Positions 32,923-42,800 of a stretch of DNA of 64,000 nucleotides are shown in pieces (positions within the stretch are counted from its first letter, which is position 1; each line of letters begins with the position of its first letter). The notes beneath the pieces were generated by a model, which saw nothing but the letters and a program-made list of their open reading frames with translations, had not been told where the DNA came from and ran no database searches. Source of the stretch: Rarobacter incanus. GTDB lineage: Bacteria > Actinomycetota > Actinomycetes > Actinomycetales > Cellulomonadaceae. A program made the position numbers and the translations under genes. The stretch is taken from assembly GCF_006715765.1 (NCBI RefSeq), contig NZ_VFNV01000001.1, forward strand, positions 1,922,001-1,986,000, written 5' to 3'.

Positions 32923-33905
32923 CAGGTCTGTTCTCCGAAGGTGGCGGAACCAAGAGATTGATGTTGGTTTCGGGACGAGCCCACCCGGAGCTAGCGAAGA
33001 ACGTTGCCGAGGAGATGGGGGTCGAACTTGCCCCCGTCAGCGCCTATGACTTTGCCAACGGTGAGATTTACACGCGAGTCAGCGAATCGGTTCGCGGTGC
33101 GGACGTGTTCGTTTTGCAGTCCCACACCAGCCCGATCAACCAGTGGATCATGGAGCACCTGCTCATGGTCGATGCCCTCAAGCGCGCATCCGCCAAGACC
33201 ATCACCGTGGTGATCCCGTTCTACGGTTACGCCCGCCAGGACAAGAAGCACCGCGGCCGCGAGCCGATCTCGGCGCGCCTGATGGCCGACCTGTTCAAGA
33301 CGGCCGGGGCCGACCGCATCATGTCGGTCGACCTGCACACCGCCCAGATCCAGGGATTCTTCGATGGCCCCGTGGACCACTTGTGGGCCATGCCGCTGCT
33401 GACGGACTACGTGAAGACACGGGTCGATATCCAAAACGTCACCGTCGTCTCCCCGGACGCGGGACGGATCCGCGTGGCGGAGCAGTGGGCCGCGAAACTG
33501 GGTGGGGGTCCGCTGGCGTTCGTCCACAAGACCCGCGATATCACGCGCCCCAACCAGGCGGTGGCGAACCGAGTGGTGGGCGATGTTGCCGGTCGCACCG
33601 CGGTGCTGGTCGATGACCTCATCGACACCGGCGGCACCATCGCGGAGGCCGTGCGCGTTGTCCTGGAGGCCGGCGCCAAGGACGTCATCGTCGCGGCGAC
33701 GCACGGCGTCTTGTCCCACCCCGCGGCCCAGCGGTTGCAAGAATGCGGCGCGCGCGAGGTCGTCGTGACCGACACCCTTCCCATTGCCCCGGAAAAGCGC
33801 TTCGAGCACCTCACCGTGCTGTCGATCGCCCCCGTGATCGCGCGCGCGATCCGCGAGGTGTTCGACGACGGATCGGTGACGTCACTGTTCGACGGGAATT
33901 CATAG
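32919..33905 (+). CDS. prs: Ribose-phosphate pyrophosphokinase
   Basis: Prs makes PRPP from ribose-5-P and ATP, for nucleotides, His, Trp and NAD. The 328-aa class-I enzyme has the N-terminal SGRAHPELAKNVAEEMGV, DLHTAQIQGFF (metal/ATP region), the flexible loop HKTRD-like HKTRDITRPN, and the PRPP loop AVLVDDLIDTGGTIAEA (~225-240). Translation is coupled to glmU (ATGA overlap). glmU-prs is conserved in actinobacteria. Confidence 0.95.
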   Translation: MTGLFSEGGGTKRLMLVSGRAHPELAKNVAEEMGVELAPVSAYDFANGEIYTRVSESVRGADVFVLQSHTSPINQWIMEHLLMVDALKRASAKTITVVIPFYGYARQDKKHRGREPISARLMADLFKTAGADRIMSVDLHTAQIQGFFDGPVDHLWAMPLLTDYVKTRVDIQNVTVVSPDAGRIRVAEQWAAKLGGGPLAFVHKTRDITRPNQAVANRVVGDVAGRTAVLVDDLIDTGGTIAEAVRVVLEAGAKDVIVAATHGVLSHPAAQRLQECGAREVVVTDTLPIAPEKRFEHLTVLSIAPVIARAIREVFDDGSVTSLFDGNS

Positions 33906-33918
33906 GCAAAGGATCACC

Positions 33919-35442
33919 ATGGGCGCATTGCGGCTAGCGGGCCGATTCGTCAACGACCTCGCGGCCGCGGTGCTGGCAGCGGGCGCGGTGCTGCTGGCCT
34001 GGCGGATCGCTGGTGGGCCGTGGTTACCGGCTGCTGCAACCGCCATCGGCGCCGGATTGCTGTGGTTGCTCAGGCCGTTCGCGGCCCGTGTCACGGCAGT
34101 GAAGGTGATCGCCGGTGCGCGCGTGGCGGGCCTGCCCGCCGTCGGCGCGCGCGCGCGGCGGGCCGGCGCGGTGCGTTGGACGGTGGCGCTGGGCAGCGTT
34201 GCCGGCGTCCTGGTGACGCTGGCAGGCTGGCGGTGGCCCGCGGCGGAGCTGACTGTGGTGGCGCTGGCGGCGCTGTGCGCCGTGACGCTGCGGGCCTGGC
34301 AAGTTGTGCGGCGCCAGCGCGCGACACTCGATAAGATCGCGACCAAGATCGCCAAGACCCGGCCGCAGTTCGCCATCTACAACTGCCGTCCGCGCGGCAG
34401 CGCCTACCAGATCGCGATGTGGAAAGACCTGCTGGCCGCGTCCGTCCGCCCGGGGATTGTCGTGGTTCGCCAGGAATCCGCGCTGCGCGAACTGCAAGAT
34501 CGCGTACCATGGCCCGTCGTTCTGTGCCCGCGCTCGGCCGACCTCGAGGCAGTCTTGGCGCCGACCCTCCGGACGGTTTTCTACGTCAATTCCGTCGCCC
34601 GCAACACCGACATGGTCGCGTGGAGGGGGCCTCGTCATATCTATTTGGGGCACGGCGATTCGGATAAGGCGCTGTCGTCCAGCCCGTCGCACGCGATGTT
34701 CGATGAAATATGGGTGGCAGGAAGACATTCGATCGACAGATACGCGGCCGCGGGCGTGGTGATCGAGCCCGCCAAATTCGTGGCGGTGTCGCGGCCGCAG
34801 CTGGCGGCGCTGCGCGACCCGGACCCGAACGAACCGCAGACCGCGCTGTACGCCCCGACGTGGGATGGCTATAACTCCAAGACCCGCCTCAGCTCCCTGC
34901 GCGAGGGGGAGCGGATCGTCGCCGACCTGATCGGTGCCGGGCTGCGGGTCGTCTTCCGCCCCCACGCGCTGTCGCGGCAAACCCGCGCGGGGCGCAAAGC
35001 TATCCGCCGCATCGAGGGCCTTTTGCGCGACGATGCGCGCCGGACCGGCGCGGAGCATCAGTGGGGCAAGGTCGCCTCGGCTCCCGGGTTCGTGACCGTG
35101 GCGTCGATCGCGCATGTGCTGGTGACCGACCCCTCGAGCGTCGTGGTCGACTTCCTGGCGACGGGGCGGCCCATCGTTGTGATCCGTCCGCGCGGCGACG
35201 CGGAGGCACCGGATGCGCCCGTGACGGGGCTCGATGCGCGCGTACTCGAAGGCGTGTACGTCGTGCCATCTTCACTGACGGGTTTTAGGGACGAGGTCCG
35301 CGTCGCCCTGGGTGAGGACCCGCGGGCAGGCGAACGTGCCGTGGCAACGGCCGCAGTGTTGGGCGAGAAACCGGCCGGCGGGTGGGATGGCCCCTGGCGC
35401 GATCAGCTGGCGCGCGTCCTGGGGCCGGCGGGCGACCAATAA
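33919..35442 (+). CDS. CDP-glycerol glycerophosphotransferase (TagB/TagF)-like protein
   Basis: The 507-aa protein has an N-terminal membrane region (about four helices to ~130, LAAAVLAAGAVLLAW, VALGSVAGVLVTLAGWRW) and a C-terminal GT-B domain related to TagF/TagB polymerases. Their signatures are present: IYLGHGDSDK (His general base region), YAPTWDG, VFRPHALS and the Pro-SS-D stretch VTDPSSVVVDFLATGRPI. This family polymerises polyol-phosphate or builds phosphodiester wall glycans. No other wall-teichoic gene is adjacent, so the substrate is unclear. It starts 13 bp after prs. The sequence after its stop is a tandem repeat array. Confidence 0.78.
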   Translation: MGALRLAGRFVNDLAAAVLAAGAVLLAWRIAGGPWLPAAATAIGAGLLWLLRPFAARVTAVKVIAGARVAGLPAVGARARRAGAVRWTVALGSVAGVLVTLAGWRWPAAELTVVALAALCAVTLRAWQVVRRQRATLDKIATKIAKTRPQFAIYNCRPRGSAYQIAMWKDLLAASVRPGIVVVRQESALRELQDRVPWPVVLCPRSADLEAVLAPTLRTVFYVNSVARNTDMVAWRGPRHIYLGHGDSDKALSSSPSHAMFDEIWVAGRHSIDRYAAAGVVIEPAKFVAVSRPQLAALRDPDPNEPQTALYAPTWDGYNSKTRLSSLREGERIVADLIGAGLRVVFRPHALSRQTRAGRKAIRRIEGLLRDDARRTGAEHQWGKVASAPGFVTVASIAHVLVTDPSSVVVDFLATGRPIVVIRPRGDAEAPDAPVTGLDARVLEGVYVVPSSLTGFRDEVRVALGEDPRAGERAVATAAVLGEKPAGGWDGPWRDQLARVLGPAGDQ

Positions 35443-35584
35443 GGGGCTGCCCGCCTGCGGCGACGGCAAGGGAGCCTACCCGCGTGCGGCGACGGCTAGG
35501 GGGCTGCCCGCGTGCGGCGACGGCTAGGGGAGCCTACCCGCGTGCGGCGGCGACTAGGGGGCTGCCCGCCTGCGGCGACGGCTA
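35443..35584. repeat. Five-unit tandem repeat array after the TagF-like gene
   Basis: Five head-to-tail units of 27-30 bp (35443-35469, 35470-35498, 35499-35526, 35527-35556, 35557-35584) each end in a TGCGGCGACGGCTA-like block. Two types alternate: A begins GGGGCTGCCCGC, B begins GGGAGCCTACCCGC, in order A-B-A-B-A. A sixth degenerate start follows. There is no spacer diversity and no CRISPR features. The remaining 35585-35745 holds the promoter region of the next gene; no gene was found. Confidence 0.85.
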
Positions 35585-35701
35585 GGGGCCTGCGGGCCTA
35601 CCGGCTCGCGTGTGCTAGTGCGTGGCCTGTGCGGTTCGCGGGAGCGAACTTGCACGGCGGACGCCGAGGGCTCGACGATCGCTGATCCGCCGGTTAGTAT
35701 T

Positions 35702-35711
35702 AAACCGGTTT
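35702..35711. promoter_or_regulatory. AAACCGGTTT palindrome upstream of the secreted glycosidase operon
   Basis: A perfect 10-bp palindrome with a central CG lies 34 bp before the start codon of the first secreted protein. A central CG with A/T flanks is the LacI-family operator pattern, so it may bind a sugar-responsive repressor. It is short, so the call is tentative. Confidence 0.25.
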
Positions 35712-35745
35712 GGTCACACAGGGGTGACCGCCGTCAGGAGAGACG

Positions 35746-38700
35746 ATGAAGTTCCGCACCGCCGCCTTGATCACCGCATTGCCGTTAGTCGTGACATTGG
35801 GGCTCGCCCCCGCAGCGGGGGCCCAGGCCGACACCACCAACGGGACTGCGCTGCGCGCGCAGTCGACCGTCACAACCGAAGACGTCAAGGATTCGAGCGC
35901 CCAGCGGCAACGCTGGATTTCGGCTCCGGGGTCGCGCATCACCTTGAACCCGGGCAACGACGCCGCGAAGTCGGGCCCATCCATTCCCCTTTCCACCGAG
36001 TACTTCGGCTGGGGAGACGAAGCGTACCAGGATCCGCAACTCAAGATATTCAGGGCCCAAGAGGCGCAACCCGCTGCCTCCACGCAAACGGGTACCGAAA
36101 GCGTCGCGTGGCGCGAGGATTTCAATGACGTCGGGACCAACAACTGGCAAAACGAGGGCGTCACATCCCAGATCGTGGGCCTGGGTGACGGGAACAAGGG
36201 CCTGCAAGTCACGACCGGCCAGGGTAAGGAATACGGCAACATGTATTCCAAGGAGATCACGGTGAATCTCTCGGCGAACCCGATGCTGACGGTGTCCGTG
36301 CCCGAACTGGGCGGCGGTGGCATGAGCTACTGGGCGCTCAAGATCAAGCCCGCGGGGTCCGGGGACCGGATGGTCCAGGCCGACACGAACCAGGCCGGGA
36401 CGTTCGACTACGACCTGTCGGAACTCGACGACACAAAGTCGCTGACCGGCACGCAGACCTTCCTCATCAGGCTGTTCGTCACCAAGAGCGACAAGGTGAA
36501 CACCCGCACGGCGACATTCGACTACGTCAAGATCTGGGGCACGGGCGTGCCTGCGGGCGATGACGAAACCACGGTCGGGTTGTCGGATAACTTTGGGTCA
36601 GCGACGCAAAGCGAGTGGACCATCGGCGATGACCAGGGGCACAAGTTCACGTATCAGGCGGGCAGCGATGGCGGAACCCTGACGCGTGGATCCGGCGCAA
36701 CCGACAGCTGGGGTGCCGTAACGCGCACCGTCACGGTCGATTTGGATCGGTACCCGACGCTGTCGATCACGGCGGCGGCGACCACGGGCAAATGGAATAT
36801 GGCGATTTACGACCAAAACGTGGAGAAGAAGAAGCTCTGGGGCTCGGACCAGACCTCCACGGGGGTACAAACGCTCGACGTGGCGGGGTCCACCGGCTGG
36901 AGCGGGGTCCGCACCTTCCAGATTCGCATCTACCATTCCGGAGAGGTCGGCACAGGCACCCGCTTCACCGACCTGCACTTCTTCGGGACGAAGCAGTGGC
37001 TCAACGTTGCTAGCTCGTACACGCAAACGTGGCAGCCCGAGGCTATCGATTACACCGCCTCGTTCGGCAGCGAAGGTTCGATCGCAGGCTACGACACCGT
37101 GGTCGGGGTCGATGGATTTGGACGAGTTCTCACCCCCTCGCTGGCGGGTGGCTACTTGGGATTGGCTGGGAAATACTCCGGCGAGGCAACGTATGACAAG
37201 GCGGCCGGCACCCTGTCCGTGGTCACGACGACCGGCCACGGGTCGCACGCATGGGCGGTGAAGTTCCCGGCAGGCACGCAGCTCTACTTCTTCACCTCCG
37301 AATCGTCTGCGAGGAAGGGCAAGAACCCGGCGACGAACCCGCGCCCCGGGGGCGGGTACTGGGCAACCACCGTGTCGGGGTCGGCGCAGGCCGCAATCGG
37401 CTTCGGCTACTCACTCATCGCCAATTCGCAGGCCGATGAGCGCACCCGGGCCACCACGGATGCGGTAGCCACCGCGGTCAGCGCCTCGTCGCCGTCTGCG
37501 CTGAGCCAGGCGCGCGCGGGATGGACCTCGCATTACAACTCCTTCCTGGCGCAGGTCCCCACGCCGCAGGACTTCTCATTGAGTGGCATTGATGCCAAGG
37601 CAGTCACGGCCGCGGACGTGCGGCGCGCGTATTACACGGCGTGGATCGGGCTCGAAGCGAACATCATGGAGCCGACCGCGGAAACTCAGGAAGAGGGCGA
37701 CGACTTTTGGCAAATTGCCACGGGGAAACCGTCCACGTACGCGTCGGGACCGCGCGGGGCGGAGGCGTCGGCGGAGTGGGACTCGCTGTTCGGCATCCAG
37801 TTCATGGCTTACATCCGGCCCGAGATTGCGTGGAGCGCGTTCAAGGGGAACCTCAAGCACGCGGTTCCCGAACCCGGCACCAGCCACGAAACCCTGCCGA
37901 GCCGCAAGGCGCAGACGGCCTGGATCCTGTACCAGGTCACGGGCGACAAATCGCAACTGGCTGCTGTCTACGACCGCATGGTCGAGTACCTGAACTGGGC
38001 ATCGCAGGATCAGAACATGCAGTGGAGCTACACCTCGGGGGGAAAGGCCGAACGCGATGCGGAATTCTATGCGTCGATGACCGTGGATCTGGGGTACGCC
38101 GAGAAGATATCCGAGGAATTAGGCAAGCCGGATGACGTAACGAAGTGGGCCCAGGTCGCGGGCACGCTCCGGCAAACCTACGAGAGGCTGTTCTTCCCCG
38201 CAGGAAAGGCGCCGCTCTACAAGACCTGGATACAAAACGATCAGGGTTGGAAGATCAACGCCGATGAGACGGAACCGATCCAATACGTTCTCACCGGGTT
38301 GCACGTTCCGCAACTGTCATCGGGCCCGGCCACCAGCCTGCTTTCGCTGTTCAACGACAACTTTTCGGCGTCCAAGGGATTGGCCGGCCTGACGGGCCCG
38401 GGCAACAAGGACATCAAGGCCCCCGATATCCAGTTCGTCACCTACGGGTTGCTTGATAACGGCAAGGCGGCCCAGGCCGAGCAGGTCGTCAAGATCATGA
38501 ACCGCGACATCATCCGCGCGGGCACGTTCGCGGAGGTGTACGGCGTCAACGGCGATGGGTCGATTTGGGGCGGCTCGGTTGCGCCGTCGATATTCGGCAA
38601 TATCCATTTCATCGACAACGTGTGGATAGCTAACGGATTCCGCATGGATGTCGGAAACCCCGCTATCCTTCGCCTGCCCAACACAACGGGCGGTCTGACT

Positions 38701-39741
38701 GGGCTGAAGATTCGCGGCTCGTCGTTCGATCTCGACATCGACGGCTCAACCGCGAAACTGAGCGGCACGGCGGTGAATGAGGGATCGCTGCCCGCCAGCG
38801 TCGACGTCTCCGTCATCGGTCAGACCGTGCTGCCACCGGTCGCTGCTCCCTCCAGCGACGCATCCCTCGCCTCGCTGACATACGGCGGCGTCGCGGTACC
38901 GGGATTCGCTGCGGCAGTCAAGGACTACCAGGTGGAACTTCCGGCGGGGTCCACCACCGTTCCGCAGGTATCCGCCGCGGCTGCCCACCCCGGGGCGAGC
39001 GTCTCGGTATCGCAGGCGGCCGGGCTTCCCGGCACGGCCGAGGTCGTCGTGACCGCCGCCGACGGCACGACGGCCACCTATTCGATTCTCTTCACCGTGG
39101 CTGCCAACCCCGGCGAGCCGGGGCCGCAGCCAACCGCGGTGACCCTGGTCGCACCTGCGACCACCGCGACCGCATTCGGCCAATCCGCCAGGTTGGTGGT
39201 GACGGCCCAGGCGACTGGCGCAATCCCCGCGGGTGACATCGCGGTATTCGAAGGCTCGCGCAAGCTGGCCTCGGCCAAACTGGCAGCGGGGCGCGCCACT
39301 GTGGTCCTGCCCGCGGCGATCGCCGTTGGTCGGCACTCGCTCCGGATTGCCTTCACCCCCTCGGGGACGTCGTTCAAAGCGGCGCAGGCCTCGTCCATCC
39401 TCACGGTGAAGAAGGCCAAGCCCGCATTGAAGTCCGTTAAGATCGTCAGCCCCAAGAAGGCGGGCGGGAAGATCAAGCGCGGCAGGGCCGCGAAGGTGAA
39501 GATCATCGTCGCGGGTGTCGCAGGTGTGGCGCCTACGGGCAAGGTCGTCCTGAAGGCCGGGAAGCGCACCGTCGCGTCCGGGAAGCTCAAGAAGAGCGGC
39601 ACGCGATCGGTCGTGACCGTGACGATCAAGAAATCGGCCACCAAGGGACTGAAGAAGACGACCAGGCTCAAGGTGGCTATGACCGAGAGCAAAACCTACT
39701 CGCAACTGTTGAAGACGACAAAACTGCGAGTCGTCAAGTAG
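35746..39741 (+). CDS. Large secreted putative six-hairpin glycosidase with Ig-like C-terminus (paralogue 1)
   Basis: The 1331-aa protein has a signal peptide (1-26, ending AGA), two beta-sandwich modules (~125-265 and ~275-415), and an alpha/alpha-barrel-like catalytic candidate at ~590-990. Key segments there are EWDSLFGIQ (~678), LPSRKAQTAW, RDAEFYASM and IDNVWIANGFRMDVG. A cadherin-like sandwich (~1040-1120), an Ig-like repeat (~1128-1225) and a very basic Ig-like end follow. The WDSLFG and DAEF segments recall GH63/GH37-type clans, but I cannot assign a family or the acid/base residues. It resembles the next protein throughout. AGGAGAG precedes the ATG. Confidence 0.75.
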   Translation: MKFRTAALITALPLVVTLGLAPAAGAQADTTNGTALRAQSTVTTEDVKDSSAQRQRWISAPGSRITLNPGNDAAKSGPSIPLSTEYFGWGDEAYQDPQLKIFRAQEAQPAASTQTGTESVAWREDFNDVGTNNWQNEGVTSQIVGLGDGNKGLQVTTGQGKEYGNMYSKEITVNLSANPMLTVSVPELGGGGMSYWALKIKPAGSGDRMVQADTNQAGTFDYDLSELDDTKSLTGTQTFLIRLFVTKSDKVNTRTATFDYVKIWGTGVPAGDDETTVGLSDNFGSATQSEWTIGDDQGHKFTYQAGSDGGTLTRGSGATDSWGAVTRTVTVDLDRYPTLSITAAATTGKWNMAIYDQNVEKKKLWGSDQTSTGVQTLDVAGSTGWSGVRTFQIRIYHSGEVGTGTRFTDLHFFGTKQWLNVASSYTQTWQPEAIDYTASFGSEGSIAGYDTVVGVDGFGRVLTPSLAGGYLGLAGKYSGEATYDKAAGTLSVVTTTGHGSHAWAVKFPAGTQLYFFTSESSARKGKNPATNPRPGGGYWATTVSGSAQAAIGFGYSLIANSQADERTRATTDAVATAVSASSPSALSQARAGWTSHYNSFLAQVPTPQDFSLSGIDAKAVTAADVRRAYYTAWIGLEANIMEPTAETQEEGDDFWQIATGKPSTYASGPRGAEASAEWDSLFGIQFMAYIRPEIAWSAFKGNLKHAVPEPGTSHETLPSRKAQTAWILYQVTGDKSQLAAVYDRMVEYLNWASQDQNMQWSYTSGGKAERDAEFYASMTVDLGYAEKISEELGKPDDVTKWAQVAGTLRQTYERLFFPAGKAPLYKTWIQNDQGWKINADETEPIQYVLTGLHVPQLSSGPATSLLSLFNDNFSASKGLAGLTGPGNKDIKAPDIQFVTYGLLDNGKAAQAEQVVKIMNRDIIRAGTFAEVYGVNGDGSIWGGSVAPSIFGNIHFIDNVWIANGFRMDVGNPAILRLPNTTGGLTGLKIRGSSFDLDIDGSTAKLSGTAVNEGSLPASVDVSVIGQTVLPPVAAPSSDASLASLTYGGVAVPGFAAAVKDYQVELPAGSTTVPQVSAAAAHPGASVSVSQAAGLPGTAEVVVTAADGTTATYSILFTVAANPGEPGPQPTAVTLVAPATTATAFGQSARLVVTAQATGAIPAGDIAVFEGSRKLASAKLAAGRATVVLPAAIAVGRHSLRIAFTPSGTSFKAAQASSILTVKKAKPALKSVKIVSPKKAGGKIKRGRAAKVKIIVAGVAGVAPTGKVVLKAGKRTVASGKLKKSGTRSVVTVTIKKSATKGLKKTTRLKVAMTESKTYSQLLKTTKLRVVK

Positions 39742-39746
39742 CCGCG

Positions 39747-39778
39747 CGGCGTCCGGGACCTGGCAATACCGGACGCCG
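39747..39778. terminator. Hairpin between glycosidase paralogues
   Basis: A 10-bp perfect inverted repeat (CGGCGTCCGG/CCGGACGCCG, arms 39747-39756 and 39769-39778) with a 12-nt loop lies 6 bp after the first glycosidase stop. It has no T tract, so it is a weak terminator or an mRNA-end stabiliser. Confidence 0.5.
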
Positions 39779-39880
39779 ACCGCCACTTGCCGATCCACTC
39801 GACACCGGACGCCATCACCGCGACCGCCGTTCCACTCGCCGCAGGCTACCGCCAGGCGGGCTTCCAGAAGGAGACTCCTC

Positions 39881-42800
39881 GTGAATCGAGTACTCAAGGG
39901 CATCGCCGCCACCGGAATCGGTGCGCTTCTCGCCGCTGGTGCACTCATTGCACCCGTGGCCACTGCCGCGTTGCCGCAGATACCGACCGTGGCGGACCTG
40001 CGCGATACCAGTACGACCCAGCCTCGCTGGCTTTCCGTGCCCTATTCGCGTACCGTCATCAACCCCTTCGCGTTCGAGGAGGTGGGGGCCACCACGGAAC
40101 GCAGCGAGATCGAGTACTCGGGCGGGACGAACCTTCCTCTCTCGAACGGCTTCTACGCCCACGACGAGGCTATTCACGTAAAGAACATCCTCAATGTCTA
40201 CGAAAAAGGAGCGGAGGCCCCGGAATACTCGCTGAACGAGTCGTTTGATTCGCAAGCGGCCACCGAGGCGGCAGGGTGGACCCTGCGCGATGCCACTTCC
40301 GTGTACTCGGGCGGCAAGGTGACGGTCACCAATTCCGGCGCCGAATGGGGATACCTCCAATCGCCCCTCGTCAACTTCAGCCCTGGTGACCAGCCCCTGC
40401 TGACCGTCCATGTGCCATCGATCAGCCCCGCGAACGGGCTCTGGTCGATCGAGGCCCACTTCGTCGGGGGAAGTGGACCGGAAGTCGTGAAATTCCAGCC
40501 TGATTCGTCCGTGACCGGCGAATTCACCGTCGAACTCGCCAAGAAGCTTGCGGAAGCAGGCCGCACGGGGGCTCAGCAGTTCCGGCTCCGGTTGTGGGCC
40601 AGCACATACCACACCGGCTCGTCGAGTGTTTCAGTGACGTTCGACTCGATCTCGATCCACAAGATCGGGGAGAACGACTTCCCCAGCACCGGACAGGCCG
40701 TCGGCTGGGAGACGAACTTCGACAACGTGAGCGGATGGTCGGGCCCTTCGAACGGGTCGATAATTGCCTCCGCGGGTGAGGGTGTCATCGCTTTGGGCAG
40801 CTCCGGCGACGCCTGGGGTGCAGCGACCACCCAGATCTCCGGGCTCAACGTCGACACCTACCCGCTCCTGTCGCTCAAGGCATCCTCGGGTACCGGCGAA
40901 TGGGCCGTGAAGGTCAACTCCGGAAGCGGAGACATCCCGCTGCAGGGCGATATCGCCAGCCACGGCGTCTTCACCTACAACCTGCGCGCGCTGACTGGCT
41001 GGAGCGGTTCCAAGAACTTCACGCTCAAGGTGTTCCAGGTTGGGCACAACACCTCGACGCGTTTCGACCGCATAGCCATTCATTCCGGAGGTTCCTCGTC
41101 GGTCTTCGAAGCCAACAACGTCGACTATGCGTGGACACCCGCATCCGTGACGATGCGGGGAACCTATGACAACATCACAGTCGACACGGAGGACTACTTC
41201 TCCACCGGGCAGATCGATGGCCTGGTGCGGAAGATCAACGCGACGGGGGATGGCAACCTTGCCGTCGGGGGAGTGCTGGAGCACTCGAATCCCGCCTACG
41301 ATGCGGTATCCCGGACCATCACTGTCACCGGACCCTACGCGTCGCGTAGCGTCGCCCTTCCGCTCGATTCCGAAGTCACGTTCTACGGCAGCGTGCAGTC
41401 ATTCAAGAATGGGGATGCCGGTACCGCTGCTCCGACGAGTTCGTCAGGATACTGGGCGGCGACCCTACCCGCCGACGGGACGGATCGATACATCGGAATC
41501 GCGTGGGCAGTTGCGGGTGAGTCGGATGCCGCGGGGCAATCTCGCACCGCGGCGCGGGCGAGCAGGGACGAACAGTCGAGCGGCATCGGACACTGGACTC
41601 AGCATTGGAACGAGTACCTGGGCACCGTGCCGGCCCTGGAAGACTATTCGATCCGCCGCGTCGCCGATGGGGGTGTGCAGTCGGACCGTATGCGGGTGTT
41701 CTATTTCTACGCGTGGATCAACCTGGAGATGAACGTCCTGCCGGCGACGCCCGAGACCGGAAATCTGTATGCCCAGGTGGGCACAGGCAAACCGTCTCTG
41801 TGGATGCACGGAACGCCCGGCACGAGGAACGTCGCGTCCTGGGACTCCCTCCTGGGTATGCAGCAGTTGGTATACACGAACCCCGGTGCCTCCTGGGACT
41901 CGTTCATCGGCATGATGAAGTCCGTCAAAATGGACGGCCCCGCGCCAACAGACACCAACGGAACGGACGCCAAGGGTGGATTGAAGGGCGAGTCCCTGCC
42001 CAGCCGCAAGGCCCAGACCGCCTGGATTCTCTACTCCGTAACCGGCGACGAGGCCAAGCTCGAGTCGATATTCGACGAGTTGCACGCCCATCTGGTGTGG
42101 GAGTCGCACAATCTGCGCTGGATCTTCGGAAGCAACGATGCGACGGACGAACGCGACAGCGAGTTCGTGGCCTCTCTCATCTACGACCTGAAGTTCGCGG
42201 TGAGGATCGCCGATCTGCTCGGTCACGACGACCTCTCGGCGTACTACACCTCACTCATCACGTCGCTGACCCGCGACTACGAAGACTGGTTCTTCCCGAC
42301 CACGCAGGACGGCGCGGGCAAGGTGTGGCCGACAGTGCAGAAGGTCTTCCTGGACACGAACCGCACCTCGATCCCGGAGCATCCGGAGACCGAAGGACAG
42401 CCCTATCGTGACCAGAAGGGACGCTGGGTGCGTCAGGGTCTGTCGTACTACACGACGACCGGGCTGGTTGCCGAAGAACTCGGCGAGGGTTTCCGCGCCA
42501 AGGTCCTGGAACGTCACGAATGGGACTACGACGCAGATCGCCAGCTGGCGGGCCTCGGGCGTGTGCGTGTCAAGGCGCCGGACGTGCAGCTCATCACCTA
42601 CGGTTTGCTGGACATGCAGCCGTTCGGTGACTATTCGCGTGCCGATCTGCTCGATCAGGCGACCGTGCTGGTGAACTCGTACAACCGCGATATGGTCATC
42701 GCCAAGTGGTTCGCGGAGGTCTACCACGAAACCGGAAACGGTGAGATCGGAGGGCACATCAAGGCCTCCGGCGTGCGTCCCTCACTGTTCGGCATATCCA

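Noticed and set aside
35443-35584. Tandem repeats read as a CRISPR array
   Set aside because: Units touch each other with no spacers and no cas gene is present.
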